Assembly (NCBI GenBank): GCA_021845645.1
Contig: JAJZVM010000065.1
Coordinates: 1-21,763 of the forward strand
Origin: Bacillota bacterium
Lineage (GTDB): Bacteria > Bacillota_E > JAJZYS01 > JAJYTV01
Direction: 5' to 3'
DNA length: 21,763 nt
Shown here: positions 1 through 8,685 of the stretch, one piece after another
How positions within the stretch are numbered: the stretch's first letter is position 1
Layout: every line of letters begins with the position of its first letter
Program-made: the position numbers and the translations under genes
Notes under the pieces: model-generated
The model's database searches: none
What the model was told of the DNA's origin: nothing
The model's input: the letters and a program-made list of their open reading frames with translations, nothing else

Positions 1-1851
1 GATCGCCACGCCGCCAACCAGCACCGCGAGTCCGTAGCGCCGCAGGAAGCCGTCCTGCAGGGGCGCCAAGGCCTCGCCCCATGCCGTGACCAGCCCTGCG
101 ATGCCCATCACGATGCCGTCGACGACCACGCGATCGAAGAGGTCGAGCACGATGCCGAGGCGATCCGAGGTCCAGACGAGCGCCGCATGACCGATCTCGT
201 CGATGTAGTACTTGTTGAAGAGCAGCTTGTGCACGCCGCGCGCACCCTCGGGCAGCTCCGTGCGGACTTCGCCGCGGCCGAAGTACAGCCACGCGACGTA
301 GATGCCCACGAGGACGACGACTGCGGTCAGCACCATCGCGCCCCACTGCGGCGCTGCCGCCGCGGCCGAGCTGACGCCGCCCGGATAGCGGGCGAACACC
401 GGCGCGAGCCAGTCGTCGAACACGCTCCAGGCCCCTGGCACGTTCAGGTACCCACCGAACAGGGCCCCGACCGCCAAAACGATCAGCGGAATGGTCATCA
501 CCTTGGGCGATTCGTGCGGGTGGCCGTCGCCGCGGTACTTGCCGTGGAATGTCAGGAACATCAGTCGGAAGATGTACAGCGCCGTGAAGAACGCTGTGAC
601 GACGCCCGCGAGCCAGAGCCAGAAGTGGCCGCCAGCCAGCGCCTGCCCCAGGATCTCGTCCTTCGAGAAGAAGCCGGCGAACAGGGGCACACCGGCGTTC
701 GAGGCCGCGCCGATCAGCATAGTCCAATAGGTGATCGGCAGCAGCTTCTTGAGTCCGCCCATCTTGCGCATGTCCTGCTCGCCGCCCACGGCGTGGATCA
801 CCGAACCCGCCGCCAGGAAAAGGAGGGCCTTGAAGAAGGCGTGCATCGTGAGGTGGAAGATGCCGGCCGCGTACGAGCCGATGCCGACCGCAATGAACAT
901 GTAGCCGAGCTGCGACACTGTCGAGTAGGCGATGACGCGCTTGATGTCGTTCTGCGTGATCGCGATCGTCGCGGCGAACAGCGCCGTGAAGGCGCCGATG
1001 CCCGCAACCCACTCGGCCGCGATCGGCGCCGCGTGGAAGATCGGGTAGGCACGCGCCACGAGGTAGACGCCGGCCGTCACCATCGTGGCCGCGTGGATCA
1101 GGGCGGAAACCGGTGTCGGACCTTCCATGGCGTCAGGCAGCCAGACGTGCAGCGGGAACTGCGCCGACTTGGCGGCAGCGCCCAGATAGAGCAGGAAGGC
1201 GACGAGCTCCACCTGAAGGGCGGAGAGGGAGCTCACGTGGCTGAACACGCCGGCGTAGTTCAGGCGGCCAATCGTCATGACCAGGATGAAGATCGCCAGC
1301 ATGATGCCTACGTCGCCGGCGACATTGAGCACCAGGGCCTTGCGTGCCGCCTGGACGGCGCTTGGGCGCGTGTGCCAGAAGCCGATCAGCAGGTAGGAGG
1401 CGAGGCCCACGCCACCCCAGCCGACGAGGAGGAAGACGAAGTTGTCCGCGGCCACGAGCAGCAGCATCGCGAGGGCGAACAGGTTCAAGTAGGCGAAGAA
1501 GCGCTGGAAGTTGTCGTCCTCGTGCATGTATCCCACGGAGTACAGGTGGATCAGGAAGCCAACGAACGTGACGATAAGGAAGAACGTCGTCGACAGCGGG
1601 TCGATCAGGAGTCCGAATTGCAGCTTCAGGGCACCCGCATGAATCCACTGCCAGTAGACGGGATCGAAGCTGCGCTGCGCCGCAGGCAGCTGCAGAAGGC
1701 GCCAGAACACGGAGAAGGCCCAGAGAAAGGCGGCGCCCATCGCCCCCACCGTCACATAGGCGGTGGCCTTGCGCCCGATGCTCTTCCCCAACACGGCGGC
1801 GATCAGGCTGCCGAGCGCGGGCAGGAGGAGGATAACGATTGCGTCTTGCAT
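1..1851 (-). CDS. nuoL: NADH-quinone oxidoreductase subunit L (3' end beyond window)
   Basis: This is the distal antiporter-like, proton-pumping membrane subunit of complex I. From the ATG at 1851 the frame is open for 617 codons to the window edge, so only the C-terminal end is missing (family usually about 610-660 aa). Recognisable segments are DPLSTTFFLIVTFVGFLIHLYS near residue 84 (first part of the proton_antipo_N region), GAAAKSAQFPLHVWLPDAM around 224-242 with the channel Lys at 228, then PTPVSALIHAATMVTAG, DIKRVIAYSTVSQLGYM, HAFFKALLFLAAGSVIHA and GFFSKDEIL. It starts 3 bases after the nuoK stop. Oddity: the TM5 motif normally read as W-E-G-V-G-L is W145-G146-G-V-G-L, and the Arg of the N-R-x-G-D motif is Val177, while Asp180 is kept. 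These align with E. coli Glu144, Arg175 and Asp178. nuoM and nuoN presumably lie beyond the edge. Confidence 0.96.
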   Translation of the reverse strand, partial: MQDAIVILLLPALGSLIAAVLGKSIGRKATAYVTVGAMGAAFLWAFSVFWRLLQLPAAQRSFDPVYWQWIHAGALKLQFGLLIDPLSTTFFLIVTFVGFLIHLYSVGYMHEDDNFQRFFAYLNLFALAMLLLVAADNFVFLLVGWGGVGLASYLLIGFWHTRPSAVQAARKALVLNVAGDVGIMLAIFILVMTIGRLNYAGVFSHVSSLSALQVELVAFLLYLGAAAKSAQFPLHVWLPDAMEGPTPVSALIHAATMVTAGVYLVARAYPIFHAAPIAAEWVAGIGAFTALFAATIAITQNDIKRVIAYSTVSQLGYMFIAVGIGSYAAGIFHLTMHAFFKALLFLAAGSVIHAVGGEQDMRKMGGLKKLLPITYWTMLIGAASNAGVPLFAGFFSKDEILGQALAGGHFWLWLAGVVTAFFTALYIFRLMFLTFHGKYRGDGHPHESPKVMTIPLIVLAVGALFGGYLNVPGAWSVFDDWLAPVFARYPGGVSSAAAAAPQWGAMVLTAVVVLVGIYVAWLYFGRGEVRTELPEGARGVHKLLFNKYYIDEIGHAALVWTSDRLGIVLDLFDRVVVDGIVMGIAGLVTAWGEALAPLQDGFLRRYGLAVLVGGVAI

Positions 1852-1854
1852 GTC

Positions 1855-2157
1855 CTACCCCTTCATCAGCGAAAGGTCGTCGACGTCCATGTGCTCGCGC
1901 TTGCGGAAGACCATGACGATGATCGCCAGACCGATCGCGACCTCAGCCGCGGCGACCGTGATCACAAGGAAGACGAAGATGTGCCCCGCCATGTCGAGGT
2001 ACTGGCGCGCGAACGCCACAAAGCTGAGGTTGACGGAGTTCCACATGAGCTCGACCGCCATGAACATCTGCAGCGGGTTGCGGCGTGCCAGCACGCCGAC
2101 ACCGCCGATGACGAACAGGATGGCGGATAGGACAAGGTAGTAGCCGATCGGCACCAT
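1855..2157 (-). CDS. nuoK: NADH-quinone oxidoreductase subunit K
   Basis: Small membrane subunit of complex I (MnhC/MrpC-like) that forms the E-channel region with NuoA and NuoJ. The 100-aa product has three hydrophobic helices. It keeps both conserved membrane glutamates: Glu36 in the MAVELMWNSVNLSF helix and Glu72 in AAAEVAIGLAIIV, the positions known from E. coli NuoK. The length is typical for the family. The ATG at 2157 is preceded by GGAGGG with 6 bases between. The gene begins 15 bases after the nuoJ stop and ends 3 bases before the nuoL start, so it is an internal gene of the nuo operon. Nothing unusual was seen. Confidence 0.98.
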   Translation of the reverse strand: MVPIGYYLVLSAILFVIGGVGVLARRNPLQMFMAVELMWNSVNLSFVAFARQYLDMAGHIFVFLVITVAAAEVAIGLAIIVMVFRKREHMDVDDLSLMKG

Positions 2158-2172
2158 GAGCTTCCCTCCCCC

Positions 2173-2685
2173 CTACTCCTGCTCGCGTCCGAGCACGACG
2201 ACGCCGATGACTGCGACGAGCAGCACCACGGCCGTCAGCTCGAAGGGCAGGAGGTATCGCGTAAAGAGCGCGGTGCCGAATGCGGCGATTGTGCCGAAGC
2301 TGCCGGCTCCTGGCCCTGCCAGCGTGCCGACCCAGCCGGAGCCGACCAGGGTGTGCAGCACCAGTACGAACAGGATGAGCCCGAACAGGCCGGCGATCAG
2401 GGTCTGGTACGCGAGGCGCAGGTGATGCTCCTCCCTGGGAGGTTTGACGCCAGCCATCAGCAGCGTCACGACGAAGAGGAAGAGCACCATCACGGCCCCG
2501 GCGTAGACCAGCACCTCAACGACCGCGAGAAACTCCGCGTGCAGAAGCAGGAACAGCACGCCGAGCGCAAGCATGGTGAGCACGAGGGACAAGGCGGTGT
2601 GTACCGGGTTGCGCGTCGCCACGACGCCGACGGCGCCTGCGACGGCCAGCACGGCTGCGATCCAGAAGACGACAGTGCTCAGCAT
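2173..2685 (-). CDS. nuoJ: NADH-quinone oxidoreductase subunit J
   Basis: Membrane subunit of complex I, with five predicted helices. The conserved block VEVLVYAGAVMVLFLFVVTL at about residues 54-73 corresponds to the TM3 helix, which undergoes a pi-bulge transition in the mechanism. I chose the ATG at 2685 (protein beginning MLSTVVFW, 170 aa) because AGGGGGTC lies about 5 bases upstream and the next in-frame ATG, at 2715, would add ten hydrophilic residues. The C-terminus after the last helix is very short. The gene follows nuoH directly with a 48-base gap, where nuoI would normally be. Confidence 0.97.
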   Translation of the reverse strand: MLSTVVFWIAAVLAVAGAVGVVATRNPVHTALSLVLTMLALGVLFLLLHAEFLAVVEVLVYAGAVMVLFLFVVTLLMAGVKPPREEHHLRLAYQTLIAGLFGLILFVLVLHTLVGSGWVGTLAGPGAGSFGTIAAFGTALFTRYLLPFELTAVVLLVAVIGVVVLGREQE

Positions 2686-2733
2686 CGGAAGACCCCCTTG
2701 AGAAGGCCAGGGCACAGCGCCCCCCCGGCCCCC

Positions 2734-3714
2734 TTAGCGTGCAACGGCCACCCAGACGGCGGTCGCGAGCGTGTTCAGCAGGGCCACCGGCAGAAGCACC
2801 TTCCAGCCGAAGGCCATGAGGCGGTCGTAGCGCAGCCTGGGCAGCGTCGCGCGCAGCCAGATGAAGAAGTACATGAAAGCCGCGACCTTGATCAGGAACC
2901 AGATCTCGGGCGGGAGCCACGGTCCGTGCCAGCCGCCGAGAAAGAGCGTCGTGGCCAGGCCGGAAACCGTGATCATGTTGATGTACTCCGCCATCATGTA
3001 CATGGCCCACTTGAGGCCCGTATATTCCGTGTGATATCCCGCAACCAGCTCGTTCTCCGCCTCGGGCAAGTCGAACGGCGTGCGGTTCGTCTCCGCGACC
3101 ATCGTGATGACGTAGATGATGAAGCCGAGAATCTGCGGCACGATGAACCAGAGGTGGTACTGCCTTGCGATGATCGTGTTGAGGTCCGCCGAGCCGGCAG
3201 CGAGCAGAACACCGGTGACGGCGAGACCCATGGCGAGCTCGTAGGAGATGATCTGCGCCGTGGAGCGCAGGCCGCCGAGGAGGCTGTACTTGTTCGACGA
3301 CGCCCAGCCGCCGAGGATCAGGCCGTAAACGCCCAGCGACGTGATCGCGAAGATGAACAGGATGCCGATGTTCGGCCCGCCGATCTCCATGGACACCGTC
3401 TGGCCGAAGATGTGGATCGGAGGGCCCCAAGGAATCACGGCAAATGCGATGATGGCCGCCGTCAGGGAGATGAACGGCGCCATGAGGTAGACCAGGCGGT
3501 CCGCCGCCGTAGGGATGATCTCCTCTTTGAACACCAGCTTCAGCCCGTCCGCCACGAACTGCATAACGCCGGCCGGCCCCAGGCGGTTCGGCCCGGGCCG
3601 GAACTGGAACCGGGCGAGCACCTTGCGCTCGACCCAGGTCATCACGCCGAACGCTGCAAGGAGCAGCGTGGCCGTGATGATGCCCTTGATCAGGATGAGA
3701 ATGACTGTCAGCAT
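2734..3714 (-). CDS. nuoH: NADH-quinone oxidoreductase subunit H
   Basis: Membrane subunit at the junction of the hydrophilic and membrane arms of complex I; it forms part of the quinone-binding chamber. The protein has 326 aa and about eight helices. Family motifs are all present: TWVERKVLARFQFRPGPNR at about 26-44, then GVMQFVADGLKLVFKE, the SLLGGLRSTAQIISYELAMG segment, AETNRTPFDLPEAENELVAG with its acidic loop, and FIWLRATLPRLRYDRLM near the C-terminus. The ATG at 3714 lies 1 base from the nuoG stop and has a purine-rich SD inside the end of nuoG, so the two are probably translationally coupled. Confidence 0.98.
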   Translation of the reverse strand: MLTVILILIKGIITATLLLAAFGVMTWVERKVLARFQFRPGPNRLGPAGVMQFVADGLKLVFKEEIIPTAADRLVYLMAPFISLTAAIIAFAVIPWGPPIHIFGQTVSMEIGGPNIGILFIFAITSLGVYGLILGGWASSNKYSLLGGLRSTAQIISYELAMGLAVTGVLLAAGSADLNTIIARQYHLWFIVPQILGFIIYVITMVAETNRTPFDLPEAENELVAGYHTEYTGLKWAMYMMAEYINMITVSGLATTLFLGGWHGPWLPPEIWFLIKVAAFMYFFIWLRATLPRLRYDRLMAFGWKVLLPVALLNTLATAVWVAVAR

Positions 3715-3715
3715 C

Positions 3716-5713
3716 CTACTCCGCCCTCCCAGCGAGCTCCGCCTGCGGCACGAGCGAGCGCAGGAACGGATCGGGCGTCACGCCCTTGTGGTAGATGCTT
3801 GCCCGTACGGTCCCCTGCTCACCGCTCTCGTAGCCACCCTGCGGCACGCTGCCGCCTTCGCGGCGATGCGCCTCGAACAGCGCCGGGAGCTCCAGGCGAA
3901 GCGCGGCTTCGGTCTCCTCCCGGCCCCAGGCGAGCCCGGCAAGAGCCGCCATGAGCTGCCAGTCGTCGTGGACGCCGCTCGGTCTGGTCGCGCCGGAGTA
4001 GTAGCGCTGGGCGCGTCCCTCCATGTTGACGAAGTGTCCGTCGGACTCCGCCCACGCGGCCAGCGGCAGCACGACATCCGCGCGCTCTGTGAGTCGTCCA
4101 GGTACCGCCTGGGCGACCGCCAGGAACGGCAGCTGCGCGAGCGCCCCCTCGAGAAGCGCCTGGTCGGGGAAGTCCTCGATGTCCTGCGCCATGATGAAGA
4201 GGCCGTCCAGCTGTCCCTGCGCGGCCGCGTCGAGCATCGCGCGAGTGTCCAGGCCGCCCTCGCCTGGCACGAGGCCGACGGCCTCGGCTCCGAACGAGTT
4301 CGCGAGACCCCCGACGACCATCGTGTACGTTTCGCCGGAGCGCGCCTTGATCGCGGACTCGATCGCCTCAGCGACATCATGGCCGCGGCCACTCCAAAGC
4401 ATGAGCACCTTCCTGGCCTTGAGGAACGCCTCGCCGATCTCGCCTTCGCCCTGGGCGATCTGGCGAAGCGCCTGCGCGACGTCCGCCGCCTCGACGTCCT
4501 CGTGCGGCATGTCGAGCATGCCGGCCCGCGGCGAGACGCTGACGATCCGCAGCCCGCGCCGCTGGAAGTGCCGCAGGCGCAAGGTCAGGACCGGCGCCTC
4601 CTCGATCATTTCGGCGTCGAGCGCCAGGACGAAGTCGGCGTCGTTGACGTCGTCGATACGCCCGACCGGGCCGGGCGCGATCGCGGTCGTCAGCGGCAGG
4701 ACGCGATGGTCCACGTTTTCCGTGCGAAGCTTCTCCCTGATCCAGCGCCGCATGAGGTACTGTGCCTCGAGCGAGCTACGGCCGCCGCCGAGCGCACCCA
4801 CGCGCCCCTGCATCCCCTGCTCGAGGGCGGCAAGCGCCTCGGACCACGCAACAGGCACGAGCGTCTCGCCACGCCGGACCATCGGCGTCTCGATGCGGGG
4901 ACCCTCATGGACGAAGCCGTAACCGAACCGTCCGCGGTCGCACAGCCAGCCCCAGTCGATCTCCTCGTTGTCGCGCGACAGGATGCGCTTTACTTCGCCA
5001 TGGCGCAACGACAGCCGGATGTTGCAGCCGACAGGGCAGTGCGGGCAGACCGATTCCACCTCGTCCAGGTCCCACGGCCTGGCCTTGAAGCGGAACGGCC
5101 GGGAAGTCAGGGCGCCGACGGGGCAGATCTCGATGGTGTTGCCCGAGAAGATCGAATCGAAGGTGCGGCTTTCCGCCACGTCGACGACGGCGTGCCCGCC
5201 GCGGTCGTGCAGTGTCAGCACCGGGTCGCCGGCGACATCCTGCATGAACCTGACGCAGCGCATGCACTGGATACAGCGCTCCTGGTCGAGCTCGACGATC
5301 GGACCGAGCGGACGCGCCTTGTCGAGGTGGCGCTTTTGGTCGGCGAAGCGGGTCAGGTTCGGCCCGTAACGGATCGAGTTGTCCTGCAGCTCGCACTCGC
5401 CGCCCTTGTCGCAGATCGGGCAGTCGAGCGGGTGGTTCGCCAGAAGGAACTCGAGCACACCGGCGTGCGACTTGCGCACTTCGTCGGTGTCGGTATGCAC
5501 CACCATGCCCTCCGCCACCGGTGTGGCGCACGCCGGCTGGAGCTTCGGCATCTTCTCGATGCGCACGAGGCACATGCGGCAGGCCGCCACAGGGTCCATG
5601 CGCGGGTGGTAGCAGAAGACGGGGATTTGGATGCCCGCCTGCTTGGCCGCGTCCAGGATCAGGGTCCCGGGTTCGACCTCGACCTCCCGGCCGTCGATGG
5701 TCAGGGTAATCAA
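3716..5713 (-). CDS. nuoG: NADH-quinone oxidoreductase subunit G (iron-sulfur)
   Basis: Large iron-sulfur subunit of the NADH dehydrogenase module (665 aa). The start is a TTG at 5713 that overlaps the nuoF stop as TTGA, with GGGAGGT about 6 bases upstream. Starting there gives the standard N-terminus MITLTIDGREVEVEPGT; longer in-frame readings run into nuoF. Cluster ligands are visible in order: 2Fe-2S at C34, C45, C48 and C62; His-ligated N5 at H94, C98, C101 and C107; N4 at C147, C150, C153 and C197; and the optional N7 cluster at C223, C226, C230 and C258. A shortened molybdopterin-oxidoreductase-like domain follows. The protein is shorter than E. coli NuoG (908 aa) or Thermus Nqo3 (about 780 aa) because this C-terminal domain is trimmed. 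Confidence 0.97.
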   Translation of the reverse strand: MITLTIDGREVEVEPGTLILDAAKQAGIQIPVFCYHPRMDPVAACRMCLVRIEKMPKLQPACATPVAEGMVVHTDTDEVRKSHAGVLEFLLANHPLDCPICDKGGECELQDNSIRYGPNLTRFADQKRHLDKARPLGPIVELDQERCIQCMRCVRFMQDVAGDPVLTLHDRGGHAVVDVAESRTFDSIFSGNTIEICPVGALTSRPFRFKARPWDLDEVESVCPHCPVGCNIRLSLRHGEVKRILSRDNEEIDWGWLCDRGRFGYGFVHEGPRIETPMVRRGETLVPVAWSEALAALEQGMQGRVGALGGGRSSLEAQYLMRRWIREKLRTENVDHRVLPLTTAIAPGPVGRIDDVNDADFVLALDAEMIEEAPVLTLRLRHFQRRGLRIVSVSPRAGMLDMPHEDVEAADVAQALRQIAQGEGEIGEAFLKARKVLMLWSGRGHDVAEAIESAIKARSGETYTMVVGGLANSFGAEAVGLVPGEGGLDTRAMLDAAAQGQLDGLFIMAQDIEDFPDQALLEGALAQLPFLAVAQAVPGRLTERADVVLPLAAWAESDGHFVNMEGRAQRYYSGATRPSGVHDDWQLMAALAGLAWGREETEAALRLELPALFEAHRREGGSVPQGGYESGEQGTVRASIYHKGVTPDPFLRSLVPQAELAGRAE

Positions 5714-6990
5714 CGCACTACCTCCCCCATTGGGCAACCGCCCTTGGTGATGTGCGCCTCGTATTCGTCGTGGAACAGCCTGAGGCCGGAGCCGAGAGCG
5801 CCGATCGCCGCGTCGCCGAGCGGGCAGAATGTCTGGCCGTCGATGTTGCTGCACAAATCGGCCAGCGTCTCGATATCCCCCGGGCGACCCTCGCCGCTCT
5901 CGACGCGCTGCAGCACCTGGTTGAGCCACATCGTGCCTTCGCGGCATGGGGTGCACTTGCCGCAGGACTCATGCCGATAGAACTCCATCAGGCGCAACGT
6001 CGCATTGACGATGCACGCCCGGTCGTCCAGCACGATGACGCCGCCGGACCCCAGCATGGTGCCGGCGCCCTGCAGGGACTCGTAGTCGAGCGGAGTGTCG
6101 AACTTGTCGGGTGTGAGGAACGGCACGGACGATCCGCCAGGGATGACCGCCTTGAACTCGTGGCCCTCCGGCGGCCCGCCGGCGAGATCATAGAGCAGTT
6201 CGCGCAAGGTCACCTTGCCGAGCTCCACCTCGTAGTTGCCAGGCCTGCGCACGTTGCCAGAAACCGAGAAGAGCTTGGTGCCGGCGCTGCGCTCGGTGCC
6301 CAGCTTGGCGTACTCGGCGCCGCCCATCTGCAGGATCGGCACGACGGCCGAAAGCGTCTCGACATTGTTGACCACCGTCGGCATGCCGTAGAGCCCCGCG
6401 GTAGCCGGGAACGGCGGCTTGAGGCGAGGCATGCCGCGCCTGCCCTCCAGGCTCTCGAGCAGCGCCGTCTCCTCGCCGCAGATGTACGCCCCGGCGCCGA
6501 GGTAGAGGTTGACTTCGATGCGCCGACCGGAGCCGAGCACGTTCTCGCCCAGATAACCCTTGGCGCGCGCCTCGGCGATCGCCCGCTCGAGAATGCGGTA
6601 GCCACCCTTGAACTCGCCGCGCAGGTAGATGAAAGCGTCCTCCGCGCCGATCGCGTAGGCGCTCGTCAGAACGCCTTCGATCAGGAGGTGCGGGATGCGG
6701 TAGATGAGCTCCTGGTCCTTGCAGGTGCCCGGCTCCGACTCGTCGGCGTTGCAGACAAGATAGCGCGTCCGCCCGTCTTTCGGCAGAAAGCTCCACTTGC
6801 GCCCCGTCGGGAAGCCAGCACCGCCGCGCCCGCGCAGGTTCGACGCCATGACCTCTTGCACGACCGCATCCGGGGTCATGTCGAGAACGGCCTTGCGCAG
6901 CGAGACGTAGCCGCCATGCTGCTCGTAGACGTCGATTCCGTCGATGCCCGGAACGTCGATGTTCTTGAAGAGAAGACGCGTCTCAGGCAC
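5710..6990 (-). CDS. nuoF: NADH-quinone oxidoreductase subunit F (NADH/FMN binding)
   Basis: Catalytic flavoprotein subunit of complex I: it oxidises NADH through FMN and passes electrons to the iron-sulfur chain. The protein has 426 aa, of typical length. GRGGAGFPTGRKW at 54-66 is the nucleotide/FMN-binding glycine-rich loop, and NADESEPGT at 81-89 and GAGAYICGEETALLESLEG are further FMN/NADH-site motifs. The N3 4Fe-4S ligands are C343, C346 and C349 in SCGKCTPCREGT, plus C389 in FCPLGD. The start is a GTG at 6990 with AAGGAGGT 8 bases upstream, inside the nuoE coding end (8-base overlap). It ends in a TTGA overlap with nuoG. Confidence 0.98.
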   Translation of the reverse strand: MPETRLLFKNIDVPGIDGIDVYEQHGGYVSLRKAVLDMTPDAVVQEVMASNLRGRGGAGFPTGRKWSFLPKDGRTRYLVCNADESEPGTCKDQELIYRIPHLLIEGVLTSAYAIGAEDAFIYLRGEFKGGYRILERAIAEARAKGYLGENVLGSGRRIEVNLYLGAGAYICGEETALLESLEGRRGMPRLKPPFPATAGLYGMPTVVNNVETLSAVVPILQMGGAEYAKLGTERSAGTKLFSVSGNVRRPGNYEVELGKVTLRELLYDLAGGPPEGHEFKAVIPGGSSVPFLTPDKFDTPLDYESLQGAGTMLGSGGVIVLDDRACIVNATLRLMEFYRHESCGKCTPCREGTMWLNQVLQRVESGEGRPGDIETLADLCSNIDGQTFCPLGDAAIGALGSGLRLFHDEYEAHITKGGCPMGEVVR

Positions 6991-7465
6991 CGCTCGTGAC
7001 CTCCTTGGCGGCCTGGTCGAGGAACGCTTTGAGCTGTTCCTTGGTCATGCGCGGGTAGAACTCGAGGTTGATCTGCACAGCGGGCGCATCCTTGCACAGC
7101 GCGATGCACTCGACCTCCTCGACCGTGAAGAGGCCGTCGTCTGTCGTACCGTTTCTCTGTACGCCGAGTTCGTCGTGGAGAAAGTGCGAAAGCTCGTCGG
7201 CGCCGTTCAGTTGGCAGCTCAGTCCCCGACAGACCTGGACGAGGTACTTGCCGGTGGGCTGGCGGTGGAAAAGGGTGTAGAACGTCAGGACGGACTCGAC
7301 GTAGGCAGGCGTCACGCCCATGACGTCTGCGACGGTCTGAACCTCGGCCTCAGGGATGTAGCCGAACTCGTCCTCGACGAGGTGCAGGATCGGGATCAGG
7401 GCCGAGGACTTCTTGGGAAAGCGGTGGACGAGCTCCTGCGCCTTCTGGAGGTTTGCCGCGTTCAC
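6983..7465 (-). CDS. nuoE: NADH-quinone oxidoreductase subunit E (2Fe-2S)
   Basis: Thioredoxin-fold 2Fe-2S subunit (160 aa) that carries cluster N1a beside NuoF. Ligands are C79 and C84 (spaced C-x4-C in VCRGLSC) and C120 and C124 (C-x3-C in ECIALC). The N-terminal helical part includes ILHLVEDEFGYIPEAEV and VESVLTFYTLFHRQPTGKY, both typical of the family. The start is a GTG at 7465 that overlaps the nuoD stop as GTGA, with GGGGGAGGT about 7 bases upstream; the longer in-frame reading lies inside nuoD and lacks homology. Confidence 0.97.
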   Translation of the reverse strand: MNAANLQKAQELVHRFPKKSSALIPILHLVEDEFGYIPEAEVQTVADVMGVTPAYVESVLTFYTLFHRQPTGKYLVQVCRGLSCQLNGADELSHFLHDELGVQRNGTTDDGLFTVEEVECIALCKDAPAVQINLEFYPRMTKEQLKAFLDQAAKEVTSGA

Positions 7466-8673
7466 CGGTCCACCTCCCCCAGCACGATGTCGATGGAACC
7501 GATGGCCGCCACGACGTCGGCCAGGATCTTGTCCTGGACCAGCACCGGCAAAGCCTGCAGGTTGTAGAACGAAGGTCCGCGCACCCGCACGCGGTAAGGC
7601 TTGCCCGAGCCATCGGACACAAGGAAGTAGCCGATTTCGCCCTTGGGACCCTCCACGGCGGAGTAGACCTCTCCGGCTGGCACCCGGATGCCTTCGGTGA
7701 ACAGCTTGAAGTGGTAGATGAGGGCCTCCATGTTGCGTCCGATCTCCGCCTTGTCTGGCGGATAGACCTTCCAGCCAGGCACGTGCCACTCGCCCTCAGG
7801 CAGATTGTCGATTGCCTGGCGGATGATCTTGAGGCTCTCCTGCATCTCGCGCATGCGCACGTGGTAACGCGCGTAGACGTCGCCAGCCGTTTCGGTGACC
7901 ACGTCGAAGTCGAAATCCTCGTAGGAGGAGTACGGGTTCGCCTTGCGCAGGTCGCGGGGGACGCCGCTGGCCCTGAGCAACGGCCCTGTCCAGCCGTACT
8001 CGAGCGCCTGCTCGGCGGTCATGGGCGATGTGCCCTTGAGCCTCTCGATCCAGATCGGATTGCGGTCCAGCAGCGCGTAATACTCCTGCAACCAGCGCGG
8101 GAAGCCGTCCATTAACACGCGCAGCTTCTCGCTGAAACCCGGCGGCAGGTCGTTCAGCAGGCCGCCGACGCGGAAGTAGCTGGGGTTCATGCGGGCACCG
8201 GCCGACATCTCGATCAGATCGAGGATGTGCTCGCGTTGCTGCATGGTGTAAAAGAACGGAGACATCGCGCCCATGTCCATGGCGCTGGTTCCCAGCCATA
8301 CCAGATGGCTGGCGATTCGCGAGAGCTCCGCGAACATGACACGGATGTACTGGCAACGCTTCGGCACCTCGACGCCCAGCAGCTTCTCGACACCCAGCAC
8401 GTAGCCGAAGTTGTTCGTGATGGGCGAGAGGTAGTCCATGCGGTCCGTCAAGGTGATCGCCTGGTTCCAGGTCAGATCCTCGCAGTTCTTCTCGATGCCT
8501 GTGTGGAGGTAGCCGATGATCGGCTCGCACGCGCGCACCTGCTCGCCGTCGAGGGCCAGACGAACGCGGAGCACGCCGTGCGTGCTCGGGTGCTGCGGTC
8601 CGAGGTTGATCACCATCGGTTTGAGGCCGGTCTTGGGGTCGACCTGGCCGAAGGTCGTCTCTAGTTCCGCCAT
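7462..8673 (-). CDS. nuoD: NADH-quinone oxidoreductase subunit D (49 kDa)
   Basis: Peripheral-arm subunit that forms the quinone pocket with NuoB; it is related to the large subunit of NiFe hydrogenases but has no metal-binding cysteines. The protein has 403 aa. Diagnostic motifs are NLGPQHPSTHGVLR at about 24-37, EPIIGYLHTGIEKNCE, NQAITLTDRMDYLSPITNN, MDMGAMSPFFYTMQQRE and the C-terminal GSIDIVLGEVDR. The His of the QHPSTHG loop, which lies near the quinone headgroup in known structures, is present. It is a separate gene, not a NuoCD fusion. The ATG at 8673 has AAGGGGG upstream, 12 bases from the nuoC stop. Confidence 0.98.
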   Translation of the reverse strand: MAELETTFGQVDPKTGLKPMVINLGPQHPSTHGVLRVRLALDGEQVRACEPIIGYLHTGIEKNCEDLTWNQAITLTDRMDYLSPITNNFGYVLGVEKLLGVEVPKRCQYIRVMFAELSRIASHLVWLGTSAMDMGAMSPFFYTMQQREHILDLIEMSAGARMNPSYFRVGGLLNDLPPGFSEKLRVLMDGFPRWLQEYYALLDRNPIWIERLKGTSPMTAEQALEYGWTGPLLRASGVPRDLRKANPYSSYEDFDFDVVTETAGDVYARYHVRMREMQESLKIIRQAIDNLPEGEWHVPGWKVYPPDKAEIGRNMEALIYHFKLFTEGIRVPAGEVYSAVEGPKGEIGYFLVSDGSGKPYRVRVRGPSFYNLQALPVLVQDKILADVVAAIGSIDIVLGEVDR

Positions 8674-8685
8674 GCCGATTCCCCC

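Noticed and set aside
187..2130. Long plus-strand open frame of about 647 codons opposite nuoL/nuoK
   Set aside because: It is rich in Asp, Glu, His, Arg and Gln without any domain, and lies antisense to clear nuoL and nuoK genes; it is a GC-rich shadow frame.
3716..5956. Longer nuoG beginning at 5956
   Set aside because: The extra 81 residues are out-of-frame nuoF sequence; the TTG at 5713 has a proper SD and gives the family N-terminus.
3515..5980. 821-codon plus-strand open frame opposite nuoG
   Set aside because: It is antisense to nuoG, which has all its cluster ligands. The frame has no recognisable motif and no ribosome site.
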